DNA of 64,000 nt from Ligula intestinalis (Eukaryota > Platyhelminthes > Cestoda > Diphyllobothriidea > Diphyllobothriidae). Every line of letters starts with the position of its first letter. Within the stretch, counting starts at the first letter, position 1. Under the pieces are notes generated by a model, which was not told the DNA's origin, made no database searches, and worked only from the letters and a program-made list of their open reading frames with translations. Below, piece after piece: positions 1 to 11,166 of the stretch. The stretch covers positions 9,583,375 to 9,647,374 of the forward strand of contig JAYGXS010000007.1 of assembly GCA_036362985.1 (NCBI GenBank), written 5' to 3'. The translations under genes and the position numbers were made by a program.

Positions 1-299
1 CCAAAAATCTTTACCGCTCAACCGTTGATCGCAGCGTAGTCACCTGGAATATAATAAAAGTCCCCACTATTTGCTTTAAACGCTTTTCCCGCTCGGAAGG
101 AGTTGGCTCTTGTGGTATTTAAAATAAATACACTAATAAAGCGCGTGCACAAGTCGACGTCGGACTAGGTTTAGTTGAATAATGTTCACGGATCATTAAC
201 GAAACTCGCCCTTTCCGTTCACCTTTGAGACCCACAACCACACAGCCACTAATAGCGTAGACAAATTAACATTACCGGCAAATACAAGGGAGACAACAG

Positions 300-425
300 T
301 GACCACTTCTGGCTCCTTTGCCTTCATCGGTCAGTCATCCCAATCCCAGGTGGTGCATCACCCGGGGCTCGAACCCCCGACCCTTTGATCAGAGAACTAG
401 CGCTCTAACCGGGCTCGTCGTGTTG
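300..425 (-). repeat. tRNA-derived SINE (family S1), minus-strand copy
   Basis: Read on the minus strand this has a tRNA-like head with an A-box-like stretch (CCCGGTTAGAGCG) and a clear B box (GGTTCGAGCCC). It is followed by the family body, the reverse complement of 'cagtcatcccaatcccag'. The same body follows B-box sequences at 745-930, 44230-44455 and 62700-62950, so this is a dispersed SINE, not a tRNA gene. No acceptor-stem pairing is visible. Confidence 0.65.
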
Positions 426-744
426 CCGGTTTCTGTCGGTAATATTGGCATTCGTCTATGGAATGGTCATTAGTTCTGTTAGCGATCGGTGAATGTTCCG
501 GAGCTCAAAACGAGCAAGGCTAAAACTAATGAAGCTGCTCATCAATACTTGTTTGGCAAGTGTAACCGGTCACAATTTTGTCCTTTTCGAGTTCTTGGCC
601 AGTCCCTTTTGTCTTTACCGGCAATTTTCGTCTGCCTGTTTTACTAATCACTCAGCGCTTGCGGCTGGTGGCGTTCGGGAGTGACCTCTAAACCAGAAGA
701 AGACGACTAAGTCCCGCCAGCGCTCGGTAAGCGTACATCAACGA

Positions 745-930
745 AACGGGTAAGACTAAAAACCCATGGCTCCTAACGTTGTACTCCCGATCAATAAGTC
801 GTAGATTGGAACCTCGGGTGGTACACCACCTGGAAATGGGTAGGACTGGCTGATGATGACAAACAAGCAAGAATGGCGGCTCAAGTCATCTTGTTTTTGC
901 CGGCAGTGTTCGTCGGACTAGCCTGTCTGA
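745..930 (+). repeat. S1 SINE copy, plus strand
   Basis: The body motif 'ggactggctgatgatg' and the downstream 'ttgtttttgccggcagtg' match the diagnostic parts of the S1 family (compare 44335 and 62780). The tRNA-like head is decayed: 'ggaacctcgggtggtacacc' replaces a good B box. A further tail fragment of the same family ('tttgtctttaccggcaa') lies near 606-625. Short open frames here are incidental. Confidence 0.55.
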
Positions 931-1600
931 CACTTGCATTTGCTAAAAGTTGCTTATGTAAGTTAAACCTTAGCAACTGTGATCTTCAGGCCCGGTTCCT
1001 TAGGAGAAAAATAAGTATTGGGGAGGCCGGAGTGGAAAAAACAGTTTATTCCGTACAGAAGGAAGCGTAGAATAGACAGTAGGAAATTGACTGTCAGACA
1101 AACGAACAACCGCCGCGTCTGAAGTGAGGTCGCCGCGGGAATCGCCATAGCCATCTTTGTGTGAGTCGGCCTTGATAGGTGATTGGCTAGACAGACAGAC
1201 GGGCGAAGGCTACCAGTACATGTGCATTCGTGGGTAGCGGTGTTTTCGCGTGATGATCGCCTGTTTGGAGTGAGTTACCACACACTCTCCCCCCCCCCGA
1301 CGGTATTTCAGTCATTTGTGCTCTTTTTAACTCACTCCCGCAGTTGCTGCTAGGCATGCTTTTGGCGTTTGACTCCCTCCATCGTGAATCCCTACTGCTA
1401 CATTAGATGGTGTTATACCAAAAATCTCCGCCATGACCAAAGTGTACTACCGCACCACGACTACGCGCGTTTTAGTCCATATCAGAACCCTTCGCTATTC
1501 GATCTGAACCTCGACAAGGCCGAGTCCTGTCGCCCATTCTATTCAACTACGACATTAAATTGATGCTTGCGGAAGGCCCTACGTGAAGAGGACGGTGCTG
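931..1600. other. No gene seen
   Basis: Intergenic sequence with a short poly-C run near 1290. No coding similarity, tRNA or long repeat was recognised. Confidence 0.5.
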
Positions 1601-2130
1601 AACATACACCCGGACTACAGTTGACTGACTCGATGATATTATTCTACTAGCTTCAAGTTTTGACGGTCTACAATCTGACGTGTCACGGCTCAATGAGATC
1701 GCTGCGTCGGCTGGCTTTTCCATAAATAACCGGAAGACCAAGTTATTCTCGAGCAGCATACCTGACCGGGGAAGGCACGCCTGTGCATGAATGGTTGTTA
1801 ATTTGAAAAAAAAAGTTTCAAATACCTCGGAGCGAGGTTGCATCTGCATGGACAGGGTAAGTGTGACATTATCTTCTGAATCGACGTGGAGTTTCCTCCA
1901 AACCTGGAAAATACCCATGGACCCGACGTGATACATCTATAGCCACGGAGGTTCGCGTGTACCGTACGTCTGTTCTTCTATAAGGCCGCGAACGCGCGTG
2001 GACGATGACGGGAAACTGCAGGCATTTGACCGCCACTGTTTGTGAACTACCCCTCGAGTGAAGTACACCGACTTCGTCGCAAATGATGACTGGAGTGGTT
2101 TGCACACGTTCTTCGTCGTCAGCCTCACGA
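1600..2130 (+). mobile_element. LINE-E (RTE-like) reverse transcriptase fragment
   Basis: From about 1629 a plus-strand frame reads LDDIILLASSFDGLQSDVSR, the equivalent of the YADD-type RT catalytic block of RTE-like flatworm retrotransposons. It continues through a typical 'LNEIAASAGFSINNRKTK' segment and stops near 1790. Other frames then give FKYLGARLHLHGQ and RVYRTSVLL, the 'thumb' motifs that normally follow in the same protein. The copy is therefore broken by frameshifts and stops and has lost both ends. The first position of the catalytic tetrad is Leu, not Tyr. Confidence 0.75.
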
Positions 2131-2935
2131 TCTCGGTTTTACTGCTCCCAAGCAGATACCGTTACTCTATTGGAGACGTCGAAGTGTGGGTCAGTGCAAA
2201 ACCCAGCTCGATTCAGTCTATCAATATATGGAAGTGCTTCTTGGACCTTCGGTATTCGGCTTCCGGCGGTAGCGAAGAAGATGGATTAAGTTGCCTAGGC
2301 CTCCTGCTACGAACCACACGTGGAGAAATACCAGCTGGGACATCATCGAGGATGGCTAGATCAGTCAAGATCGCAGCCGTAACAAGTAAGCAATAGTTGT
2401 GGCTGTGCATGCAGCTGAAAGTACCAGGGTTCACACGCACCTGCAGCGAGGCTATGCAAGTTTCGCCTCAAACATCGCATGAGCTCATGTACGTCTGCAC
2501 TGGAAGTCCCCTAGCCTTCGAGATTTCGCGAATTGGCCTCGACACAATCGCACTCCCATCACTCGTCCTGAATTTAAGGCCTGTGTTTGGTTACGCTCCC
2601 ACTGGACGAATACTGCTCAGTCCATATGGGCATAGGATTTGGTAGATACTTCGTACTTCGAATGATTATACATGAACTGCACGCATCATTGGACCTCATC
2701 AACTCCATCCAGCCTTGATCTCTTTCTTAGACCACATCAAACGCACATATTGATCTCAGATTTTATGTTGAATTTCTTTATGTCAAATTCGCTGCCGTAG
2801 CGACGGGTGACGCCATTGAAAAAACCATCTCTTCTGTTGGGAAAAGGCTTCGATCCGACGGAATTGTGGGTGTATTTGTACCGGCTGTGATCATGCCTGA
2901 TCTAGCCGGTCTCAATGATGTCACGGAGGGTACCT

Positions 2936-3650
2936 CTACGCGAGACGATGGGCGACAGCGAAACAAGAACGCTCCACCCAGTCTTTTTTCCAGTGACGTA
3001 GGCCGAGGATAGGGGTTCTAAGAACTGCTTCCATGTCTTGACGGATAGTGTCGAGGCAAGTTTTCAGTTGGCCTCCTCTTCGACGCCTCCGGGAGGGCTG
3101 CGGCGACCGGTTCGAGGGCAGCATAGCTAAGCCAGTGGGGCGGACGATGGAGAACGTGCCCAAACCACCTCAATCGCCTTTCTTGAATAGCCTGAGATAT
3201 CTTCGCGATACGATCGCAGTGGGTGCGTACTGTCTCATTCAAGATGAAGTTGATATACTTAACTCGCAGGATGGTCGTCAGGCATCGGTGGTCAAAGACC
3301 TCCATTCTGCGCTCAGTTTCAGAGCAAAGAGACCACCAATGACATCTATACAGAAGGACTGACCGGATTGATGCACGGTATACATCAATCTTCGCGGCGA
3401 TGGAGATGTCACATCGGATCCATAGGCGCTTTCGAAGGAATGAGAAAACCCAGCGAGCAGCATCGATGCAGAAGACAATGTCGTCCTTGCTCTGCCCATT
3501 CGGTAGCAGCCTCGCCTTGAGGTATTTAAAGATGTATGCATCTTCAAGTGGACCCCAGGAGTGCCTTCTCCTGATCAGGGACGTAGCTCGAGAATAAATT
3601 CGTCTTTCCGAAATTCGTGCACATGCCAACCGACATAGCGATCTCATTTA
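2936..3650 (-). mobile_element. LINE-E C-terminal fragment, inverted relative to the 1.6 kb copy
   Basis: The minus strand encodes about 200 residues typical of the end of RTE-like ORFs: LLPNGQSKDDIVFCIDAARW, then VYRASIRSVLLYRC, then MEVFDHRCLTTILRVKY and RRLRWFGHVLHRPP. A frameshift near 3060 moves the terminal part (LDTIRQDMEAVLRTP, GLRHWKKDWVERS) to another frame ending near 2936. It overlaps in content with the opposite-strand copy at 1.6-2.1 kb, so these are two separate insertions or an inverted duplication. Confidence 0.8.
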
Positions 3651-3699
3651 CCCGCGACACTACAGACTGTGGACCAAAAAGCTTGAGGCTAGCAGCATA

Positions 3700-5974
3700 A
3701 TATCCGGCGTAGTCGAGATCAGTCAGCCGGCGTCCGGGTGCAGGCAGAAATTTGCGCAGGCTTATGCTGGAGGTTGTTCAGGTATACGAGAAAGGAAAGG
3801 CGGGTTAACTGTTTCGATTTCGGGTCTCCATGTTCCTAAATGATTGCTTGTTGTCGCAGTAATGCATTTTTTCAGCTCTCGTCGTACGTGTCGGACGAGT
3901 AAAGACACCGACCCCGCAGGTCTATCCGATAACGCTCCAAAGTCCAAGGCAATTTTGGCCGGCTTTATTATCAATACGTTATCTCTCGCAAAAAGCAACC
4001 ATTAAATAGACCCGAACAGCCTTGAATATATCGATACAATTATTGCCAAACACCATCGACCAGATCGATGACTTTCTCACAATTGAGTCGTCTTCCATGG
4101 AGCAAACACATGATAATTCCGACGCCACTTAAATCAGCACGCACGGGCACCTGTCCCGTCCGACGTTTTGTCCGCAGTAAAGATGAGCAAAGCTAGAGGT
4201 TTGTGGACAAGGTGGCATGGCAGCAATGCTTCGGGCTGCCTACTTTCAGAGTCTAATGCGAAATCTCTCGGTTCTTGTCAGAGGCAAATCGTACATTAGG
4301 TGTTGTTCTTCGTCGTAGTCCCCCTCCCCATTCATTCAGTTCATCGTAATTGATACTGTCGACTTAACATAGCAAAGAGCAAACTGGACGCTGGCGTGCA
4401 ATAGCCAATCCATATATGGAAATTATTCATGCATCGACGGTCCCGGTGCGGCAAATGTAGGATGCGTCGTAAGTCGACGTACGTGGAGAACCACCACCTA
4501 CGAAGACACTAAGGTTGACCAATCTAACCACGCTAATTGCAATGCGTAAATACATAACTCCCAAATACCCGTATGAACCAGTCACTGTTCTCTTAATCAA
4601 AGCCAAAGCGCGAATTACGACTCCACGCATAGTGCACACTCGGTAGCAATCGACCACAGAAAATGTCGTCCACTCAAGCCAGAGCCTACTGTGCGGTAGG
4701 GCGAAAACTTAACTGTCGCATCAAAAACATGAAGAGCTCGTGTACTAACACTACCACCAAACCCACATAACTGCGTGCTTTCCACCACTACTTTGGCAAG
4801 TAACATGCAGGGCCACAAAGTTGAGAAACTACTCCGAGAGCAGAAACACACATGACTGTTTAATTGGGTTTAGACCCGCTTCCTCGCCACAAGGCAGTCA
4901 GGAGTTAGATTGATCAAAACACCTGTAAATATGCACAAGTGTCGACTGGCGGTAGGGAAAGTTGCAGACTATGCACCGACGCAATCGCCATACTTAGTAG
5001 TACTTTTCCTCTTGGGCGGAACCCACTACTGAGTCATGGATTTATACCGGATATTGCCATCACACCCCTAGAAACGCTGCAATGTTGATAACCGGGAAAA
5101 TAACTAACGGAATGTCTATGCTTTTCCCTCGCAATTTCACCAGGATAGCTGCCCAGATGAGCCCATCGGTTGTCTTACGATAGCTACGGCGATTCAATTA
5201 CTCATTCAAACAGTTAATTCACACGCATGCCGGTACCGAAGTCAGGGGCGCCTGCGTCCAATCTAACATTTGTAAGTACCAAAGGCTCGGACTAAACTCA
5301 AGACGCGATTAAACCCCAGGTATAATCGGTCATCAGAATTCTGTCTCGCTTCGTGCTACCACGAGCCGCCTACACCTGGTATAAGTCAGATGTTCTAAGC
5401 AATGTAGGTATTCACTTTCACGATTCTCGTCAAACAAAATCTAGTTCGACAATTTCTTTATCATATGGGGACAACCAACCCGTGTTAAACAACGGCCTTG
5501 CGTTTACTTCAGAACACTAACCCAGACGACGTGCTAAGAGGTCTCGAAAAGACAAAAATGTAAAATACACTATATTTAAGGAAATCCAATATTACAGCAA
5601 AACTGAACAAAAATAGTGTCAAAAAAAACACCTTAGCCTAGTGACTGGATGTCAGTTCCCAAAGTTCTACTGAATATGAGCCAGGACGTCTACCTAAGCA
5701 GTACACCAGCGAGACTGTAAAGCAACTCCTAGAATCAGTAATAAATGTACTACAAATGAGCACACGCCCGATATAAACTGCGGCCCGAACTTGGGGATTG
5801 AGGGAAGAATCTGTCTTTTTCATTATAAATCAACACAAATACGTGTTTTAGAACTTAAATGGTCACCTCCAGAGTCGCTGTGGCCTAAAACTTGAGGGCA
5901 AGGTAGCAAAAGAGACACGGAATGGAACTCGCAAACCGGAGCTAGGCATGTTTGCCTATCAGTCTCAGCAGTAA
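3700..5974. other. No gene recognised
   Basis: About 2.3 kb with only short open frames in all six frames. None shows a recognisable domain, and no tandem repeat or tRNA-like structure was noticed. Part may be decayed repeat. Confidence 0.45.
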
Positions 5975-6446
5975 GTGAATGCTTCCTTATCGCTGTTTAC
6001 TAATGATTTTGTAATTCCAAACGAAAGTGTACGCGATCTGGAGAACAGAGTTAAAGAAAATTTACGGACACGGGAGTCATTCGCGGACAAAAAGGCGAAA
6101 AGACGCAAAGTGCGCACGAGTCAGTTCAAAATTGGCGAGATCAGTCACAAGGGACATGCGACGTGCAGTGGTCAGAACTGGTCGCGAGTTATAGAAATAG
6201 ACGACGACGGGATAGATTTATTGGATAGCGGGAACGGAAGTGAAGCGCCGGACGAGCTTACTCAGAAATTGTATTGACTTAACGGTTGACATGTACAAGA
6301 ACGAGAGGGGAGACGTTGAAAAATGCTGCGGCAAATTCGATGATTCAGAAACGACCCTCGCGCGACCGCGGATAGCTGAAAACACCAACGAAAGAACCAT
6401 AGCTTTAGAAAAGTTCAGTGAGGCGAGACGGACTAACATGTGCTAA
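5975..6446 (+). CDS. Possible coding stretch, unknown function (two overlapping frames)
   Basis: A 100-residue frame (5975-6277) starts at ATG and has a basic nuclear-localisation-like cluster (KKAKRRKVR) followed by an acidic patch with VIEIDDDGIDLLD. An overlapping frame (6240-6446) carries CIDLTVDMYKNERGD. Both VIEIDDD and IDLTVD look like SUMO-interacting motifs (a short hydrophobic core next to acids), but such motifs occur by chance. A frameshift or an unseen intron would be needed to join the frames. No family was recognised, so this may be an exon of an uncharacterised nuclear protein or simply open sequence. Confidence 0.25.
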
Positions 6447-6820
6447 ACAGAACAGGTGTTGGGACTGTGCATCGCACGTGCTTCGGAAAATGGTAACATT
6501 AAAACATTTCTTCGATTGTAAATAGCTGAGGAGAACGAAAGTACGGGACGAGCACAGCGGCTAATCGAAAGCTTCTAATTAATCACGAACATCTCAAGCT
6601 ACGGATTTGCTGTCACAAGGCTGAGATCGCAAATGACGGCCTCAGCAGAGGTGCGGATTCTGAAGGCGATAGCTAAGGGGTCAACACCTAATGCGCCTGT
6701 GATATATCTGACAAGAGCCAATAAATTTAGCAAAGGCCACCGTTTCACCGAAGCAATCGGTCGAAAGGCTATCTACACTTTGACCGGTTCTTTCGCGAGG
6801 CGAATCCAGATAAACTCACC

Positions 6821-7743
6821 TCATGGTCTCCCGTTGTATCCGGACGCTGACCGCGGTGAACGGCTTCTCTGATCAGCATAATAGCCGTAATCGTATGATT
6901 CGTAGATCCGACCTCTCTCCCTGTCACGATAGCCACGGTTTCTTAAAACGGTTGTTATGCGAATGACGAAATTACGAGTAATCGTAGTTGCCACCGCCAT
7001 AATTGTCGTAAAATTCTCCAGGCCGCGCCTGCGCAGCGCCACCGCCTTCGTAGTATCTACCATAGTCACCGAACGACTCACGACCTTCGTAACGTCCACG
7101 AGGAGGCGATCCCCTACGCTGGTAGTCGGTCGGTGGAACAGGTTCCATATCCGGACCACGATAGTTCGAAGAAAACGGTCCATCTCTAAACGGTCCTCGG
7201 CCGCGATCGAACTCTCTATCGGGGTACCGACCTGGTGCACCGTTGGGTGGGTAATCATAATCTACACGAAAACTTAGGAATAAATATGCCTCACCTCGTG
7301 GGCCGTTGGGTTGCGAATATGGACGATGATAACCGTCATCCCAGGATGAAGAGCCGTAACGGTCACGACCAGGATCAACAGGTCCACCCGGGTACGGTCT
7401 AGGAGGGCCGCGGAATCTATCTTCGCGGTAATCGTCCCGGTACCGTCGATCATAGAAGCGGCGACGCATCACCCCACCACCAGATGAACGTTTACCATGG
7501 CTCAGTTCCACGTTTATTTTAGCACCATCGAACTCGGAGTTGTGTAACTTGGCAATTGCGGCGTCGGCGTCTGCCTGACTATCCATATGCTATATTTTGA
7601 ATGCACAGCGTACGACAACGTACCACAAAAGCATAATTGTTTACTATGTCGCATTCTGTCACTTTCCCGTAAAGCTCAAAGCGCTTCCTCAGGTCGAGCG
7701 CTTTTGAACTCGGATTCAGATTCCCTACAAATATCTTTACCAT
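6821..7743 (-). CDS. RBM4/lark-type RRM RNA-binding protein, 4 exons, 273 aa
   Basis: Likely an RNA-binding regulator of splicing or translation. Exons on the minus strand are 7743-7624, 7589-7295, 7261-6976 and 6941-6821; the introns are 34, 33 and 34 nt, all GT...AG. Phases are 0, 1 and 2 and the joined frame is open to TGA at 6823-6821. Residues 1-75 form one RRM: RNP2 is KIFVGNL, and RNP1 YAFVHM is created across intron 1. MVKIFVGNL with VTECDIV just before RNP1 is the hallmark of RBM4/lark proteins. The rest is rich in Arg, Gly, Tyr and Pro and ends [15 protein letters not shown]. Unlike RBM4 there is no second RRM and no visible CCHC knuckle. I chose ATG 7743 because the homologous start is MVKIF; an in-frame ATG lies further upstream. 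A GTGAGT sits just after the stop, so a 3'-UTR intron is possible. Confidence 0.87.
7262..7294 (-). other. 33-nt intron that is open in frame
   Basis: Intron 2 of the RRM gene begins GTGAGG and ends GTGTAG. It is a multiple of three and contains no in-frame stop, so retaining it would insert 11 residues (starting EAYLFLSF) instead of ending translation. The flanking introns (7623-7590 and 6975-6942, 34 nt each) would shift the frame. Retention of intron 3 would end the protein at a TAA right after NYDYS. Confidence 0.7.
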
Positions 7744-7829
7744 GGCCAATAGCGAGATCGGAAACAACAGAACACGGAAGCAACCGCGAGGAAAAGCACT
7801 GACAGACTTAAACAATATTCTATAAGAGG

Positions 7830-8340
7830 CTGTCCAAAGTGGGCTAGGTCACTGAGTATTCCTTCTCCCGAAAGTCAAAAACAATGCTATTGTACAAATG
7901 CATTGGCAAACACAAGCAAATGACAGGTATATTCAGTGATAAAAAGCCCCTTTTTATGTGTTATTCTGATGCTCTTTGCTTCCAGGTATGGTTTTGTTTA
8001 GAATTACCTGTCAGTCACTATTAAGGGCTCAAACAGTATATTTGCTTCCAAGCAACGACAGAGTATTTATCTTAACATTGATTCAATGAGCCTTTTTCTT
8101 TCCGTTACTTTTTGTACCAGTTTTCTCCATAACATCTGGATAGGACTTTGGCAATTTAGGAGATCCTCTCGGAAATACATTGCCATTGCAGGCCCTTCGC
8201 CTGATCTGCTCGTTTGTTTAAATTAACGCAATTTTTTGTTTCTACGCAAGGCGCGTGAAATAAACTTTTCGATAAGCACGTCACGTGTAGCCTGCTAAGC
8301 ACTTCCTGCTTATAATAACATTCCAACCTCACCGTTCGTC
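7830..8340. promoter_or_regulatory. Upstream region of the RRM gene; no motif certain
   Basis: AT-rich sequence without coding similarity between the RRM gene start and the gypsy fragment. It should contain the minus-strand promoter and 5' UTR, but no TATA or initiator element stands out. Confidence 0.3.
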
Positions 8341-8389
8341 ACCATATCACTACCACCGGCTGACCTGTCCATGCTCATCCTCGTCGGCT

Positions 8390-8830
8390 TCATCCCGAGA
8401 AGCTACAGGTCACAAAGAACGAGTTTGAGCACATGTTGAATTTAAGGATCATCCGTCTGTCGTCCAGTTCATGGGCTACGCCACTGCACATGGTTCCCAA
8501 AAAGTCATCCAATGATGGGCGACCATGCGGTGATTATCGCGCTCTTAACCGACCTTCAGTCCCGGAACGGTACCCGATACCCCATGTTCATCATTTTTCC
8601 CACATGCTGGCTGGAAAGACTGACCTCGTCGGAGCTTACCATTAAATACCGGTCAGGGACGAGAATATCCCTAAAACCGCGGTTACGACACCTTTCGGCC
8701 TGTTCGAATTTCTTCGCAGGCCTTTTGGTTTCTGGAACGAGGCCCAAACGTTTCAGCGTTTTGCCAATGATATTTTGCGTGGTCTCTCCTTCATGTTCGT
8801 ATATACTGACTACACTATAGAAATACATCC
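8390..8830 (+). mobile_element. Ty3/gypsy reverse transcriptase fragment, inactive
   Basis: The plus strand reads [38 protein letters not shown] and [12 protein letters not shown], the classical order of Ty3/gypsy RT blocks. It continues after an in-frame stop near 8643 into NIPKTAVTTPFGLFEFLRRP and FVYTDYTI. The catalytic YIDD box reads YTDY, so an essential Asp is lost, and a few codons are missing before DLVGAYH. No LTR, protease or integrase is attached. Confidence 0.85.
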
Positions 8831-9381
8831 TACAAGATCACAGTCGATATTTCCCCTGCGCTCCTCCTAGGACATTTCTACATCGATATCCCCCATAAAT
8901 TACGATCTAGGATATTGTGGCTGCAATCGTACCTATAGAATTTTTTCCTGCGTCTCTGGAATTATTTTTCTTGCTTGGACGATCTTTTGAAGTCAAAATT
9001 TAAGAAGATTTTGTTTTCCAACCAATTCTGCCGATACGCAACCTCTTCAAACCTACAAATTCGCGGCCTAGTAACAGTTATCGTCAAGATCCGAATATTC
9101 TCATGACCTTCAAAGGCTGAGTCGCTCCCAATATTGAATACACTTTTTAAAATAAATTTAAAGTTCTTATTAAAAATAGCTACAGTTTTGGTTAAGTTAA
9201 CTCTGATTATTTGTCGTAAACCATAATCTAAAAATCATATCAACTGGTTTTTTTCTGAACGTAATTACTAATGCAGTTTGTTAAACCATTTTGAGGGATT
9301 TTAACAACCAGCTGCGGTAAAATCATAAAGGCTGCATTTTTCTTAATCGTCTCACATTTAAAGCAGATTTTCATCCAGATT
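8831..9381. other. AT-rich spacer; leader of LINE-A?
   Basis: No coding signal. It directly precedes the LINE-A ORF1 remnant and may include that element's 5' untranslated region, but I see no second copy with which to define its border. Confidence 0.35.
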
Positions 9382-9975
9382 ATGAGAACGAAAATTATAG
9401 CTCATCGTAAGATATCTGCTCCCAGACCCAAGCGGTGCCTCACCACGCCTACTAGTCAATGCCTTGATATAAACATGCAGCCCATTGTCAAGGCTAAGAA
9501 AATTGATTTAGCTGCATTGCAGAATTTTTATGACTTCATGATTAAGTTTGGTTCTGTTTTGCCAATACTAGACAATCAGTTTGATGGTAAGTTATCAGAT
9601 GTTCCCTCGCAAGATTGTAAAAAGTTAGAATCCCTCGTCCACCTTATAACCACGGAAGCTTTTGATAGACAAAAGTGAAACTTTAACTTTATACTAAAAA
9701 TGCCTCCATATTAAGTCACCCTTTGGATATTGCAAAAGATTTTCTATGTTCGAGTAGTTTCAAGTACAAAATTGCAAAAGCCAAGCGCCTCCGATCGCGT
9801 AGCAAAAACCCGCCCATCCTAGTTAAATTGTTTTCACTGATCGAAGTGGACTCAATCTTTGCTCAACGTTGTCGCATTTCCCGATATTTAGAAATGACTG
9901 CAGGTTTCCTCTGTCGAGATCTTACACCAATGGAATGAAGAAATGCGGCTCTCCAGTCCAATAGACCAATCACTT
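9382..9975 (+). mobile_element. LINE-A copy 1: ORF1 remnant
   Basis: Two frames (9382-9678 and 9723-9938) carry the same protein as the longer ORF1 at 36.09-36.74 kb: FDGKLSDVPSQDCKKLESLV with TEAFDRQK, then KIAKAKRLRSRSKNPPILVK, then FSLIEVDSIFAQ and CRDLTPME. A stop after DRQK and a frameshift separate them. The basic segment followed by 'PPILVK' resembles the nucleic-acid-binding part of LINE ORF1 proteins, but no named domain is certain. Confidence 0.65.
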
Positions 9976-10312
9976 CAGTATCAGCATCAGTATATTGAGG
10001 GATATGCAGAAAAAATTCCTTTTAGTGCCCTATTTGTACATATGTGCATTGGTAGCATCAAATTTGTTTCTCAGACTGTTGGCGAGGCCAGTTGTCCTGT
10101 GTCATAGGATAAAAATAGGAGCAGACAGTGAAAAAATTCCTCAGGGTTTTTAGGAGAAAAACTGTCGCTCTTGTGGGGGTTACGGGGGTCGAACCAAGGG
10201 TGAATGTTTAGGCCGTCAGGTCTGGCTGATAAGAGCGCTAGCGGGGTAATCACGGTACGCAGATAGCCGATTAGGGTAGACCGTGGAGACTTTCGCATGA
10301 GGCCACAACGAC
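9976..10312 (-). repeat. SINE S2 inserted in LINE-A ORF1
   Basis: Read on the minus strand this 330-bp unit has a B-box sequence (GGTTCGACCCC near 10190), then 'gcgacagtttttctcc', then 'cactgtctgctcct'. It ends in a short tandem tail of about two to three units (CTGATA)n at 9976-10000. Nearly the same unit lies at 52141-52672 on the other strand, and a partial one at 17420-17545. It separates the basic part from the proline-rich part of LINE-A ORF1, so it inserted after the LINE. Confidence 0.75.
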
Positions 10313-11130
10313 GAACCCGTCGTTTAACATACTATTCCTTAATCTGTTCGTAGTCCCGATAGGGTAAATGCACTCGCTAATCCTCCACCCTGGATATCTG
10401 GTTATACACCCACAACCGTCAGTTCACCTGATATCCCTACCTCCCCAATGTCCGGTCATAGGCCCATAAACATCAGTGCACCATTCAGCCCGTCCCTCTT
10501 GATGTCGGGACCGTCAAGCACCGCCGCTTCATCATCTATTACGATTACAACTAGTCTAAATACATTCTCTGTCCAACGATCGATCAATTCCGCTGCCTCT
10601 CACTCAACAAAAAAGCTCATCAAAAATGTCGCCAACACCGTCGAAAGCGTTTAGGCCGAGCGCTTCGCAACCACAACCTAGCTCCTCCCTTGACCGTGGG
10701 AGTCATATTATTCCCCCATATAATGCGTCGTTGAACACACCGGGCCCGAACCACGAAAAATTTAATTTGCACGACAGTAACCCAAACTGGTATGATTTTA
10801 AATCTAATCGGAGTTGCCGTACAGGAGATTCACTGACTAAAACCATTAGTCCTTACGCGAGCGGCCCCAACACTAATTTTATGTCACCGTTCCCCCCTAT
10901 CAGTTCCTTTACCCATCCTCTACCACCCAAACCTGCTAACTTCTACATGTCTTCTCACCTCCCCCAATTCCTCCCAAACGCCCCAGAAGCTTATTTTGGT
11001 TTATCCCCTCCTCATTTTTCCTTGCCAGAAAGCGAGGCCCCTTGATATCTCAGACCTAATCAGCCATCCATTATTGGCTACCCGTAGCTAACAGCTCCAT
11101 GCCCGTCAGTACATATTCCACAAAAAATAA
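10313..11130 (+). mobile_element. LINE-A copy 1: Pro/Asn/Ser-rich ORF1 C-terminus
   Basis: The frame at 10626-11045 (with 10448-10654 in another frame) is rich in Pro, Ser and Asn and has aromatic repeats such as PPISSFTHPLPPKP and LPQFLPNAPEAYFG. The same composition and spacing occur at 36885-37380 between ORF1 and the endonuclease of copy 5. I read it as the disordered tail of ORF1, or a linker to ORF2, now broken by frameshifts. Confidence 0.5.
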
Positions 11131-11166
11131 CGACCTACATTTTGCCTACCCACCTTCAAATTCTTT

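Noticed and set aside
6821..6971. Ending the RRM protein at the TAA after NYDYS (6974-6972)
   Set aside because: A 34-nt GT...AG intron at 6975-6942 removes that stop in phase and extends the protein with an Arg/Ser-rich tail of matching composition. The shorter end is kept only as an intron-retention possibility.
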